This document shows, piece by piece, positions 1 to 7,817 of a stretch of DNA of 26,614 bases. This DNA is from Ga0077527 sp032128415 (GTDB taxonomy: Bacteria; Pseudomonadota; Gammaproteobacteria; Burkholderiales; SG8-41): assembly GCA_032128415.1 (NCBI GenBank), contig JAQBGW010000053.1:1-26614 (forward strand), given 5' to 3'. Made by a program: the position numbers and the translations under genes. The notes under the pieces were generated by a model, which had not been told where the DNA came from, made no database searches, and was given only the letters and a program-made list of their open reading frames with translations. Every line of letters begins with the position of its first letter. Position 1 is the first letter of the stretch.

Positions 1-59
1 TGGACTTGAAAGAGAATCGCGACGGCGCGGTCAGCTTTGAACTGGGACCGGCGGGTTAG
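1..59 (+). CDS. 3' end of an unidentified plus-strand gene
   Basis: The third forward frame is open from the window edge to a TAG stop at 57-59 and encodes DLKENRDGAVSFELGPAG. Third codon positions are mostly G or C, as in the neighbouring genes, so this is plausibly the tail of a real gene that starts outside the window. Eighteen residues are too few to assign a family. Its stop codon overlaps the stop codon of the minus-strand prepilin gene, so the two genes converge tail to tail with no room for a separate terminator. The other two forward frames hit stops within this stretch. Confidence 0.4.
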   Translation, partial: DLKENRDGAVSFELGPAG

Positions 60-736
60 GGTAGTTTGCCAGCGGTCACCATGCGGTTCATCAGGATCGG
101 TCTGGAAATCCAGATCAGGATATCGTCGAAAGTCGGGCTGGGAACGTCTGCCTGATAGATGCCGCTGTTTGCTTCATAGCTGGCGTTTTGACCGTCAGGT
201 GTGGTGTTGGGGCCGGCGGAATAGACGATTGCTACGGGGCGTTCAGTTCCAGAACTGATCAGATTGTTTGAACTGTCGCGCACGGAAAGATTGTCCGTGC
301 TGGTTACACTGCTGGTCAGGGTGAAGGGTGCCGAAGACGAAGAAAAATTGCGGTGTACACGGTAACGCCAGTCGCCGATACGCGGACTGCCTGCGGCGGT
401 GCGGGTGATACCAAAGGCATCCATCGATGGCACCCCCAGAGTTTTCCACGGCAGATAACCTTCTGCTGTGGGTGCGGTGCATGTAGCTTCTTCTTCGCCA
501 TAACCCGCGGCTGCGGGATTGGTGTCGGTATCCGGGCAGGGCAGCCGGCCATTGATGATGGCAAAACCAAGCAAGGCCTCCCGTATAGCTTCCAGTGATT
601 TCTGGGTTTCAGTGACTTTGCGTTGCTCAACCTGCGTGGTCAGCGGTACCAGCAGACTGCCCAAAAGCAACACGACGATGAACATGACTACTGCCAGTTC
701 AATCAGGGAAAACCCTAACTCTTTGTTTTTATTCAT
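56..736 (-). CDS. type IV prepilin-like protein (minor pilin/pseudopilin)
   Basis: This 226-residue protein begins with a classical class III prepilin leader: a basic MNKNKELG followed by FSLIELAVVM. Cleavage by prepilin peptidase is expected after Gly8, giving N-methyl-Phe1 and the conserved Glu at +5 (Glu13), then a hydrophobic helix to about residue 32. The globular part carries LPCPDT (65-70), a second Cys at 86, LPWKTLG (95-101) and a late FDDILIWIS block. The same blocks occur in the preceding gene, so the two proteins are homologous. It is the last gene of the MSHA-like operon, 5 bp after that neighbour. It probably acts as a minor pilin or pseudopilin in the inner-membrane/periplasmic pilus. 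It is long for a major pilin and its exact Msh equivalent is not clear. Confidence 0.85.
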   Translation of the reverse strand: MNKNKELGFSLIELAVVMFIVVLLLGSLLVPLTTQVEQRKVTETQKSLEAIREALLGFAIINGRLPCPDTDTNPAAAGYGEEEATCTAPTAEGYLPWKTLGVPSMDAFGITRTAAGSPRIGDWRYRVHRNFSSSSAPFTLTSSVTSTDNLSVRDSSNNLISSGTERPVAIVYSAGPNTTPDGQNASYEANSGIYQADVPSPTFDDILIWISRPILMNRMVTAGKLP

Positions 737-741
737 ATATT

Positions 742-1950
742 TCAGGGTATGGTGTATAGGCGATCACGGTCATGAGCAACCGAGGCCGGAGTGTTGAACG
801 ATACGCCCAAGTCCGAATTGTTGGAATCATCGACATAGTTACTCCACCAAGCATCATTCCAGGTCCCGGGCATGCCCGCGGGCCGCGTGGCGCCTGCAGT
901 TCCGGTGGCGATCAGAACGACGCTGGTCCCGTTAACCCCGTTAATTATCAAGGTGCCGCCGCTATTGGATTGGCTGTCATCACCTGCCAAGGTATAGAAA
1001 AATACCCACCACCACCGGTTATTGGTCAGCCAGGGCGCTACGACTATGGTACCGAACCCCCCCCAATTCAATGGCGAATCCGCCGGGTTTGTGAGGTCTG
1101 TTGTGAGGAGAGGCACCCTGCCGTGTAGTAGGCCGGCATTAGCCGCCCCGTCGCTGACATCAGCCCAGGGATAGCAATCACAGGTGCCGGCGCTGGCGGT
1201 TTTGTAGAGCCGGAGCAGGTTGAGGATTTCCCGTGCGGCGCGCTTTTCAACCGGAATCATCACATCGGCTGCGGTGACCACCAACAACCGGTCGTTGAAA
1301 GAGGTCGTGGCCTGTGCGGCGATATAAGGCCCTGCGGGCGGCACAGCATTATTGGTGGTGTCTGCAGTCTCGAGATAGTTTGCAGCGCAGCGATTGAGCG
1401 GGATGGTGCCTGTGGGCGCCGTGCAGGCCGCGGTAGCGGAGGATGAACGATTCTGGGATCCCACTACCTGTCCGGGCGCGAAAATGACAGCAACTGCTTC
1501 GCTGGTCATGACTGTTCCGGTCGCTCCGGAATAGACCGTGATCGTGCCTTTGGTATCTGTGTTGATGGGTTCCGCTAGCGTATGGTTGCGGAAGTTGCGG
1601 GACAGCGCGTACCACAATCTCTCCCCGTGCCCGTCACGCAAATCGGGCAGTCCCAGCGATTTCCAGGGCAGGCGACCGATATAACTTGCGCATTCGCTGC
1701 CGGATAGTCCCGGGTTATTACCGGTATTGAAGGTGTCGGGACAGGGCAGAGCGCCGGGACGGTTGCTGTCATTGAGATACAGGCCGATTAGCGCCGCTTT
1801 GGCTTGCGCCAGTGCCGCGGCGGTTTTCTCGTCGGCAGTGCGTTGCAGACGCGCAGGGTCTGCCATATAGAACACCAACGTGCCGATGCCGGCTACCAGC
1901 AACAGCAATGTCGCGAAAAGAGCCTGGCCCCGTTGCCCTCTGACATACAT
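742..1950 (-). CDS. PilX/GspK-like pilin-domain protein
   Basis: I place the start at the ATG at 1950 (MYVRGQRGQA), giving 402 residues. The frame is open further upstream, but that extension overlaps the mshK-like gene and is rich in Arg/Lys with no family resemblance. The N-terminus RGQRG|QALFATLLLLVA resembles GspK/PilX-type leaders: a basic stretch ending in Gly, then a hydrophobic helix to about residue 30, without the Glu at +5. The body has LPCPDT (68-73, Cys70), Cys87, LPWKSLG (94-100), VAVIFAPG and a late FNDRLLVVTA block, matching the downstream prepilin. The C-terminal 120 residues are unique to this protein. A tip or priming minor pilin is a reasonable inference, since GspK/PilX proteins lacking Glu5 sit at pilus tips. 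No good ribosome binding site is visible; the gap to mshK is 16 bp. Confidence 0.75.
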   Translation of the reverse strand: MYVRGQRGQALFATLLLLVAGIGTLVFYMADPARLQRTADEKTAAALAQAKAALIGLYLNDSNRPGALPCPDTFNTGNNPGLSGSECASYIGRLPWKSLGLPDLRDGHGERLWYALSRNFRNHTLAEPINTDTKGTITVYSGATGTVMTSEAVAVIFAPGQVVGSQNRSSSATAACTAPTGTIPLNRCAANYLETADTTNNAVPPAGPYIAAQATTSFNDRLLVVTAADVMIPVEKRAAREILNLLRLYKTASAGTCDCYPWADVSDGAANAGLLHGRVPLLTTDLTNPADSPLNWGGFGTIVVAPWLTNNRWWWVFFYTLAGDDSQSNSGGTLIINGVNGTSVVLIATGTAGATRPAGMPGTWNDAWWSNYVDDSNNSDLGVSFNTPASVAHDRDRLYTIP

Positions 1951-1966
1951 AACAATACGTTGCTGA

Positions 1967-2557
1967 TTATTTGGCGACCGTATCGCCGTTGCGCTCGCGG
2001 GACGAACCTGATCCTTCTGCTGTCGATCGGATATCGTCGCGAGGACGGCTCGGTGCGGTTTCTGACGCGGGCTGCCGGTTTTTTTCCGGGATTGCAGTTT
2101 TGTTTTCCGCCTCTGGTTTTGCTTTCGGTACCGACTTTGCAACCGGGGTCGCGCGCGACTTCGCATACGCTTCATCAACGCGCCCGGAGAGCAGTTCCGC
2201 GCTTTGTCCGACTTTCAGTTGCAATGACCCTGCGCCCTGCGGCGCCTGCAGCAAGATCTGACCGCTGCGGTCGATGCGGCCGGACAACGGTTGCGCTGCT
2301 CTTAATTCGGCATCCGACATCGCCCGGTTGTTGACCCAGACTGTCGCCTTGCCGTCGCCGCGGCGCACGATCCCGTTGTAGGTGACGAATTCAGGAATCG
2401 GCTCGTCTTTGGTCTGCGTTGCGACGATTTTCTGGGTGCGCGCGAGATCGAGCTGGGCGCGCTGCGCCGGAGTGAAGAATATCCGCCCGATGGCATCCGC
2501 GGCGCGGGCGGCGGGCAAAGTGACCAATATTACTGCTACAACCAGCAACAGTCTCAT
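1967..2557 (-). CDS. mshK: MshK-like periplasmic pilus assembly protein
   Basis: This 196-residue protein starts with a signal peptide (MRLLLVVAVILVTLPAARA, cleavage expected before AD at 20-21). A short domain follows with FFTPAQRAQLDLAR and a small beta-rich segment around TYNGIVRRGDGKATVWVNN. The C-terminal 70 residues are a Lys/Pro/Glu/Ser-rich low-complexity tail. Position after MshI and MshJ homologues and the small exported format fit MshK, the counterpart of PilP/GspC that links the inner-membrane assembly to the secretin. The start ATG overlaps the mshJ stop as ATGA, and an AAGGA Shine-Dalgarno sits 8 bp upstream. The family call rests mainly on synteny and the FFTPAQR block. Confidence 0.7.
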   Translation of the reverse strand: MRLLLVVAVILVTLPAARAADAIGRIFFTPAQRAQLDLARTQKIVATQTKDEPIPEFVTYNGIVRRGDGKATVWVNNRAMSDAELRAAQPLSGRIDRSGQILLQAPQGAGSLQLKVGQSAELLSGRVDEAYAKSRATPVAKSVPKAKPEAENKTAIPEKNRQPASETAPSRPRDDIRSTAEGSGSSRERNGDTVAK

Positions 2558-3168
2558 GGGCGCCGTCCTTCAGACTGGGCTTCAGGCGTGGCGGTGATCC
2601 ACGCCAGCTGGCAGGTTGCAGTGACGTAGGGTTGATTGCGTATGGCACCGGACACATCAGTGCGGCGCAACAGACATTGATCGAGATGGTAGAGCCCGGC
2701 GTTTTGGGCGCGCAGCGCGTCAAAAAACTGCAGTAGATCGAGTTCATGCAGCAAACGGAGTTCTGCGCGCATCATGGATTGGTGCAGCGCCAATTTTCCG
2801 CGATCCAGTTCGGCCGCATAAGTGTAGGCCTGCTGAACGCCGATTTCGTAGTTCACGCCGAACAGGTCCGCGCGTTCATTGGCTTTGCGCAGGGCATCCA
2901 GCCAGTTGATGCGCTGCTCGTCGCCGATGAATCCTAATTGCTGCAATTGGCGGTAACCACCCACGTATTTCTCAATGATTATTTTCTCGTCGCCGGATTG
3001 CTGCATCCGGGATTGTGCTTCCCGCAACTGGCCGGTCTGTCGCACCAGCGCAGTCCGCGTTTGTTGGAGCAGCAGTTGCGTGTAATAGACCGCACCGGCG
3101 GCGCAGGCCAGTACGGCGACCAGTAACAGCAGCTGAAAGCGTAGAGCCTTGAGTTCTTCGGCGTTCAT
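2554..3168 (-). CDS. mshJ: MshJ / PilO-GspM-like inner-membrane protein
   Basis: The 204-residue product has a short cytoplasmic N-terminus, one transmembrane helix (about residues 12-32, FQLLLLVAVLACAAGAVYY), then a Gln/Arg-rich coiled-coil stretch to about residue 60 and a periplasmic domain. This is the layout of PilO/GspM/MshJ, which pairs with the PilN-like half of the upstream protein in the inner-membrane alignment complex. Two Cys near the C-terminus (in DQCLLRR and TATCQLAW) could form a disulfide. The ATGA overlaps at both ends (with mshI and mshK) indicate translational coupling and fixed stoichiometry. Sequence conservation in this family is low, so the call leans on topology and gene order. 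Confidence 0.75.
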   Translation of the reverse strand: MNAEELKALRFQLLLLVAVLACAAGAVYYTQLLLQQTRTALVRQTGQLREAQSRMQQSGDEKIIIEKYVGGYRQLQQLGFIGDEQRINWLDALRKANERADLFGVNYEIGVQQAYTYAAELDRGKLALHQSMMRAELRLLHELDLLQFFDALRAQNAGLYHLDQCLLRRTDVSGAIRNQPYVTATCQLAWITATPEAQSEGRRP

Positions 3169-4739
3169 GTGCGCTGTTTCAGGACCACAACCATCTTGAA
3201 TTCGGCAGTTCCCGATTGTGCGGGGCTGTCCGCGGTATTGCCGCTGAGCGCAAGTGTCGGGCTGGCATTGAGCGGCAACTGCACGATGCGCACGGACTGC
3301 ACTTCAGGATCCTTGCTCAGATGATCGGCCAGTGCTTGGATTGATGCGATGGCACTGCGGAAATCACCTTTGAAATCGCGAATCTGTCCGGAGAGCAGGC
3401 CGCTTTGTATGCGCCGGTTGCCGGCGCCCGTCCCCGTCCCGCCATCGGCAGCCCGCACCGGCTGGGGGGCTGTAGCAGTGCCACCGGTAGCCGCATACTC
3501 GACGGGGCGGTACTGCCAGCCCAACTCAACCAGATTAACTTCCGGGCTGGATTCCAGGGCGCGTGACACCACGACCAGAAATTGCTCCGGGGTGCGCGCG
3601 GATGCCCGCAGCTTGTCGGACAGCTCTATCCCCCGCCGCAGATTGTCGGCGGACGTCGGGGCTTCGGGAAACTGCTTCGTAGCTTCCTGATATTCGGCAT
3701 TGACCCGCGCCGTGCGCTGCGCCGCTTGCTGAATGTCGTTGGTGATGGACAGGTACTGCGTGACATTAAAACCGGCCCACGCAATGCCCAGGGCAAACAC
3801 GCCGGCGCTTGCCGCGTACAACTGCCGCTGCAACCGATAGCGGCGATAGCTGGCAGTGACAGCGACGGGCGCCAGGTTATTTGCCGGGGTTTGGGCCGCC
3901 AGCAGGCGCAGGTAAATGGTGTCCGGGGACAAGGCGATCAGGCTGGCGTCCAGCTTGGTGCGTTTGGCAATGTCTGCCCGGCTGAGCCGGATGCATTTCA
4001 GGTTGGGGTTGTCCTCACTGATGGTGCGTGCGGTACCCTCCTGTGTGTCAGCGTGATCGAGGAGCAGTACGGTGACTGATTCGTCCAGTGTTGCCGCGCG
4101 CAGGGCATGCAGATACAGCCGCGTATTGGAAACTTCATCAAGGATGGCGCGACCGTGCGCGTCGTCTGCCGTATTGGCGCGACTCAGTCGGCTTAACCGA
4201 AAGGCGCCCTCACGGAAAAAAGTGAGGCGTATGCCTGCCGGATGGGTCGCGACCACGAGTAGATTGGTCGGACGGTTTTCCATGTCCGCGACCAGATTCG
4301 AGATGACCATCGGCAGCAGAAACGCGCCGCCGACCGGCACATTGATCTCGGCAAGCACGGCCAGCCAGGGCGCGACGATTTCCGGATTGGTCAATGCCGA
4401 AAACAGGAAGCGGTCGTCGCGCCGCTTGCTGCTGTCGCGGCCGATCAGCAACGCAGCACTGAAAGGGGAGTTGCGGTAGTACTGGCGCAGTTTGCGCTCG
4501 ACCATTTGCGCGCTGTCGGTGCCGGAGGCATGCGGCAGCGTCTCGAAGCGGTAATCTTCCTCGATGGCATCAACGATCAGCAGCGCCGGTATCCGCCCGC
4601 TTGCCGCCGCGTAGTCGCGAAAAGCGGCGACGCCCTCGGGGTCGGCATCGAAAGCTGTGCAATCACTCAGCTTGCCGTTGCGCCAGCGCGCGACTGTGGC
4701 GCCGGTAATGGAAATGCAGATGAGAAGTTTGTTGGCCAT
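3165..4739 (-). CDS. mshI: MshI / GspL-like (PilM+PilN) assembly protein
   Basis: The 524-residue protein has a cytoplasmic N-terminal domain of about 300 residues resembling the actin-like PilM/GspL fold (MANKLLICISITGATVARW at the start, GRDSSKRRDDRFLFSAL in the middle). One transmembrane helix follows at about 307-325, then a periplasmic PilN-like region with a coiled-coil start (NDIQQAAQRTARVNAEYQEA) and a final ferredoxin-like stretch after a Gly/Thr-rich linker. This combines in one chain what PilM and PilN do separately, as in GspL and MshI. It should dock the MshE ATPase to the inner-membrane platform. The ATG at 4739 is the only sensible start; it lies 52 bp after mshG and overlaps mshJ by 4 bp. 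Confidence 0.82.
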   Translation of the reverse strand: MANKLLICISITGATVARWRNGKLSDCTAFDADPEGVAAFRDYAAASGRIPALLIVDAIEEDYRFETLPHASGTDSAQMVERKLRQYYRNSPFSAALLIGRDSSKRRDDRFLFSALTNPEIVAPWLAVLAEINVPVGGAFLLPMVISNLVADMENRPTNLLVVATHPAGIRLTFFREGAFRLSRLSRANTADDAHGRAILDEVSNTRLYLHALRAATLDESVTVLLLDHADTQEGTARTISEDNPNLKCIRLSRADIAKRTKLDASLIALSPDTIYLRLLAAQTPANNLAPVAVTASYRRYRLQRQLYAASAGVFALGIAWAGFNVTQYLSITNDIQQAAQRTARVNAEYQEATKQFPEAPTSADNLRRGIELSDKLRASARTPEQFLVVVSRALESSPEVNLVELGWQYRPVEYAATGGTATAPQPVRAADGGTGTGAGNRRIQSGLLSGQIRDFKGDFRSAIASIQALADHLSKDPEVQSVRIVQLPLNASPTLALSGNTADSPAQSGTAEFKMVVVLKQRT

Positions 4740-4791
4740 GGCGGAAGCTTGGGGGCGACTTTAGGAGGCGACGGCGTTCGTTGCGACGCGC

Positions 4792-6018
4792 TTAAAACTT
4801 CAGTTTTCCGAGAATATCATAGACTGGACCGAGCACTGCCCAGATCACGAATGCAATCATGCCGCCGAGGATCAGTGTCATGGCGGGACCGAGCATTTTC
4901 ATGCCTTTATCGACGGAGTCCTTGACGTCCCGATTGTAGAAATAGGTCACGTTGGCGAGCGCCACGTCCAGCGCACCAGTACTCTCGCCTACCCGCAGCA
5001 TGCGTATGACCAGCGGCGGGAAAAGTCCGAGATTGCGAAAGGTTTCCGTCATGCCGTCGCCGGCAGCGATCTGCTGGCCCGCGCGGTTCAACCCGTCGGC
5101 AACCACACGATTGCCAACCACCTCTTCGCAGATGCGAATGGCGTCCAGCACGGTGATGCCCGAGCGGTACATCAGGCCGAAGATGTTGGCAAAGCGCGAC
5201 AGGATGATTTTCTGAATGATGGGGCCGACGACGGGCAGGCGCAGCTTGGCGTAATCCCACTGATAGGCTGCGCTGCTGGAACGGCGGACGATAACCATCA
5301 ATACGGTGAGTGCAACCACGGGCAGCAGCAGGATGGGCAGCCAGTAATCCGTGGCAAATCCGGAGACCGCCAGCAGCGCTCGCGTTTGCATGGGCAGCGC
5401 CATGCCCATGGATTTGAACAATTGTGCGATTTGCGGCACCAGGAAGATCAGCAGCGCCGCCATCACCCCTAGCACTACCACCAGTGTCAGCGCCGGGTAC
5501 ATCAGCAACCGCCGCGTCTGCGAAATCAGTTCGTCCTGCCAGCGGATGGTGTCCGCGAGGTTCTTGAATATTTCCGGCAATTGCCCGGACTGTTCACCGG
5601 CGCGAATCAGGCTGACAAAAACGCGGTCGAACACGTCGGGATGGGTGTTCATGCATTGCGACAACACATTCCCGGCCTCCATGTCCTCCGTCATGACGGT
5701 GAGCACTTCGCGGAAGCGCGGCGAATCAAGGGTGTCGCGCATGTCGCGCAGGCCGTCGAGCATGGGAATGCCCGATCGCACCATCTGTTCCATGTCAAAG
5801 CAGAAATTTACAAGATCCTGTCTGGTGATAGCACCGCCGGCCGCCAGCGTCGTCGACGTTTGCCGATCCACCGGCTTGCAGGTAATCAGATCGAGGCCCA
5901 TGCGGCGCAGACGCAATTCGAGATCGATCTCGTTGACGGCGTCGAGGCCGCCGCGCGCCGGTTGGCCGGTTCGGTCGATTGCTTTGTATTCGAATGAAGG
6001 CACGGCTGGTGCGCTCAC
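4792..6018 (-). CDS. mshG: MshG / GspF-PilC family platform protein
   Basis: This polytopic inner-membrane protein of 408 residues has the standard T2SSF architecture. It has an N-terminal FEYKAIDRTGQPARG motif (9-23), two homologous helical cytoplasmic domains (about 70-170 and 270-370, each with a G(E)xSGxL-type block: AGEQSGQLPEI and VGESTGALDVA), and hydrophobic segments near 172-196, 223-244 and 376-400. Length matches GspF/PilC/MshG. It is the platform on which pilin subunits are lifted out of the membrane by MshE. The start codon is GTG (6016-6018) with no good Shine-Dalgarno; a 7-bp perfect hairpin occupies the place where one would be expected. The gap to mshE is 73 bp. Confidence 0.92.
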   Translation of the reverse strand: MSAPAVPSFEYKAIDRTGQPARGGLDAVNEIDLELRLRRMGLDLITCKPVDRQTSTTLAAGGAITRQDLVNFCFDMEQMVRSGIPMLDGLRDMRDTLDSPRFREVLTVMTEDMEAGNVLSQCMNTHPDVFDRVFVSLIRAGEQSGQLPEIFKNLADTIRWQDELISQTRRLLMYPALTLVVVLGVMAALLIFLVPQIAQLFKSMGMALPMQTRALLAVSGFATDYWLPILLLPVVALTVLMVIVRRSSSAAYQWDYAKLRLPVVGPIIQKIILSRFANIFGLMYRSGITVLDAIRICEEVVGNRVVADGLNRAGQQIAAGDGMTETFRNLGLFPPLVIRMLRVGESTGALDVALANVTYFYNRDVKDSVDKGMKMLGPAMTLILGGMIAFVIWAVLGPVYDILGKLKF

Positions 6019-6029
6019 TCAGTCGCACA

Positions 6030-6046
6030 TCGGCGTGTGACGCCGA
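6030..6046 (-). promoter_or_regulatory. perfect hairpin just upstream of mshG
   Basis: A TCGGCGT / ACGCCGA inverted repeat with a 3-base loop lies in the mshE-mshG gap, ending 11 nt before the GTG start of mshG. There is no T-run, so it is not an obvious terminator. Its position covers the normal ribosome-binding-site zone, so an effect on mshG translation or on mRNA processing is possible but unproven. Confidence 0.35.
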
Positions 6047-6091
6047 CGTGGCGTGGTGACTGTGATGTTCCGTAGCGCGAAATAAAGCAGC

Positions 6092-7798
6092 TCACTGCCG
6101 CAGTCTCCCGGTGAGGTCAACCGTGCGCGCCACTTCAGACAGGCTGGTGCTGCCGTCAAGTACGCGGGCGAGTCCTTCTTCGGCCAGCGAGCGGAATCCC
6201 TTGGATACGGCTTCGGCGCGCAATTCCTTGGCCGTGGCGCGACGGGCCACCAGTTCATCAATGTCAGCGTCCATCACCAGCAATTCCATGATCGGGGTGC
6301 GGCCGCGATAACCTTTGCCCGAACAGTTTTTGCAGCCGACCGGACGGTAGATGAACGAGACCGACTGCCCCATCGGACCTAGCAACGAGCGTTCTTCCTG
6401 CGATGGCGCATAGGCTTCCTTGCAGTTCGTGCAGAGTACGCGTACCAGACGCTGGGCAATGATGCCGATGATGTTGCCGGCCATGATTTCCGGCTGTACG
6501 CCGATGTCCATCAATCGCGGAAACGCGCCCAGCGCGGAATTGGTATGCAGCGTGGTGAACACCTGGTGACCGGTCATGGCTGCGCGAAACGCCATTTCGG
6601 CCGTTTCCTTGTCGCGCACCTCGCCGACGAGAATGATGTCCGGATCCTGGCGCATGATGGAGCGGATGCCGTTGGCGAAATCCATGCGTGCCACGTCGCT
6701 GACGGAGGTCTGACGCATCAGTGTCAGCGGATACTCGACCGGATCTTCCAGTGTCATGATGTTAACGGTCTCATCATTGACCTGTGCCAGCAGCGAATAC
6801 AGCGTGGTGGTCTTGCCGCTGCCGGTCGGTCCGGTGACGACGAGGATGCCTTCCGGACGGGACAGCATGATCTCCAGTTTTTGCATGGTGTCAGCGGACA
6901 GATTCATGCGATCCAGATCGACAATGGATTTTTCACGATCCAATACGCGCAGCACGATGTTCTCGCCGTGAATGGTTGGCTGCGTTGACACACGGAAATC
7001 GACCGGACGACCGTTCAGCGTCAGTGACAGGCGACCGTCCTGTGGCGCGCGGGTCTCGGCAATATTCATGGTGCTGACTACCTTCACGCGCACCGTAATG
7101 CCCGCCATGTAGGTTTTGTGCAGACTGCGTACGGTTTCAAGTACGCCGTCAATGCGGTAGCGGATGCGCAGAAAGGCGTACTCGGGTTCGAAGTGGATAT
7201 CCGAGGCGCCGCGCTTGACCGCATCGACAAGAATCGCGTTGACCAGCCGCACCATTGGTTGCGTGTACTCGTCGCCGCCAGCCGCAAGGCTGTCGTAGTC
7301 AATTTCACCGGTTTCGATTTCAGTCAGGATGCCATCGACGGACAACTCGTGGCCGTAGAACTGATCGATGTAATCACTGAGCTGTGCTTCGGCGGCAAGC
7401 TGGGTTTTTAATTCCATCTGCGGCCCCAGCATGGCCCGCAACTGGTCCAGCGCCACCACATTGAAAATCTCGGTGGTGGCAACCGTCAGCACGTTTTCCG
7501 CCGGATCGTAGGCGATCGGCAGCAAATGGTTGCGGCGCGCAAAGTCTTCGGGTACCAGACTCAGCGCTTCGGAGTCAGCGATGACCTGGGCGAGGTCGAT
7601 CGATTCCTGACCGACCGTGCGCGCCATGATGTCGCGGATGGCGGTCTCGGTGACGAAGCCGAGACGCACCATCAGGCGTCCGAGGGGGATGTTGCTGTTG
7701 CGCTGCTCGGCGAGAACGATCGCCAGTTGATCCTTGGTGATCAGTCCCTGCTGTACCAGCAGTTCGCCCAGCCGTAATTTTTTCCGTTGTTCGGCCAT
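6092..7798 (-). CDS. mshE: MshE / GspE-PilB family assembly ATPase with MshEN domain
   Basis: This 568-residue cytoplasmic ATPase powers pilin assembly. Residues 9-32 match the 24-residue MshEN motif RLGxxLVxxGLIxxxxLxxxLxxQ exactly in its spaced residues, and 38-61 form a weaker second copy (PLGRLMVRLGFVTE). In MshE of Vibrio this pair binds cyclic di-GMP. The GspE core follows: SDIHFEP (199-205), Walker A GPTGSGKT (323-330), Asp box around 349-355, Walker B with GEVRD (392-396), His box TGHQVFTTLHTN (409-420), and a tetracysteine zinc site CxxC(456,459)/CxxC(489,492). All key residues are present and the length is typical. The start ATG has AAGG 8 bp upstream. It follows mshN by 19 bp. Confidence 0.95.
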   Translation of the reverse strand: MAEQRKKLRLGELLVQQGLITKDQLAIVLAEQRNSNIPLGRLMVRLGFVTETAIRDIMARTVGQESIDLAQVIADSEALSLVPEDFARRNHLLPIAYDPAENVLTVATTEIFNVVALDQLRAMLGPQMELKTQLAAEAQLSDYIDQFYGHELSVDGILTEIETGEIDYDSLAAGGDEYTQPMVRLVNAILVDAVKRGASDIHFEPEYAFLRIRYRIDGVLETVRSLHKTYMAGITVRVKVVSTMNIAETRAPQDGRLSLTLNGRPVDFRVSTQPTIHGENIVLRVLDREKSIVDLDRMNLSADTMQKLEIMLSRPEGILVVTGPTGSGKTTTLYSLLAQVNDETVNIMTLEDPVEYPLTLMRQTSVSDVARMDFANGIRSIMRQDPDIILVGEVRDKETAEMAFRAAMTGHQVFTTLHTNSALGAFPRLMDIGVQPEIMAGNIIGIIAQRLVRVLCTNCKEAYAPSQEERSLLGPMGQSVSFIYRPVGCKNCSGKGYRGRTPIMELLVMDADIDELVARRATAKELRAEAVSKGFRSLAEEGLARVLDGSTSLSEVARTVDLTGRLRQ

Positions 7799-7817
7799 TG
7801 CGCCAGCCTTCTTCCGG

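Noticed and set aside
1951..2178. 76-codon N-terminal extension of the PilX/GspK-like gene
   Set aside because: It overlaps mshK in another frame and is basic low-complexity; the pilin-type leader begins at 1950.
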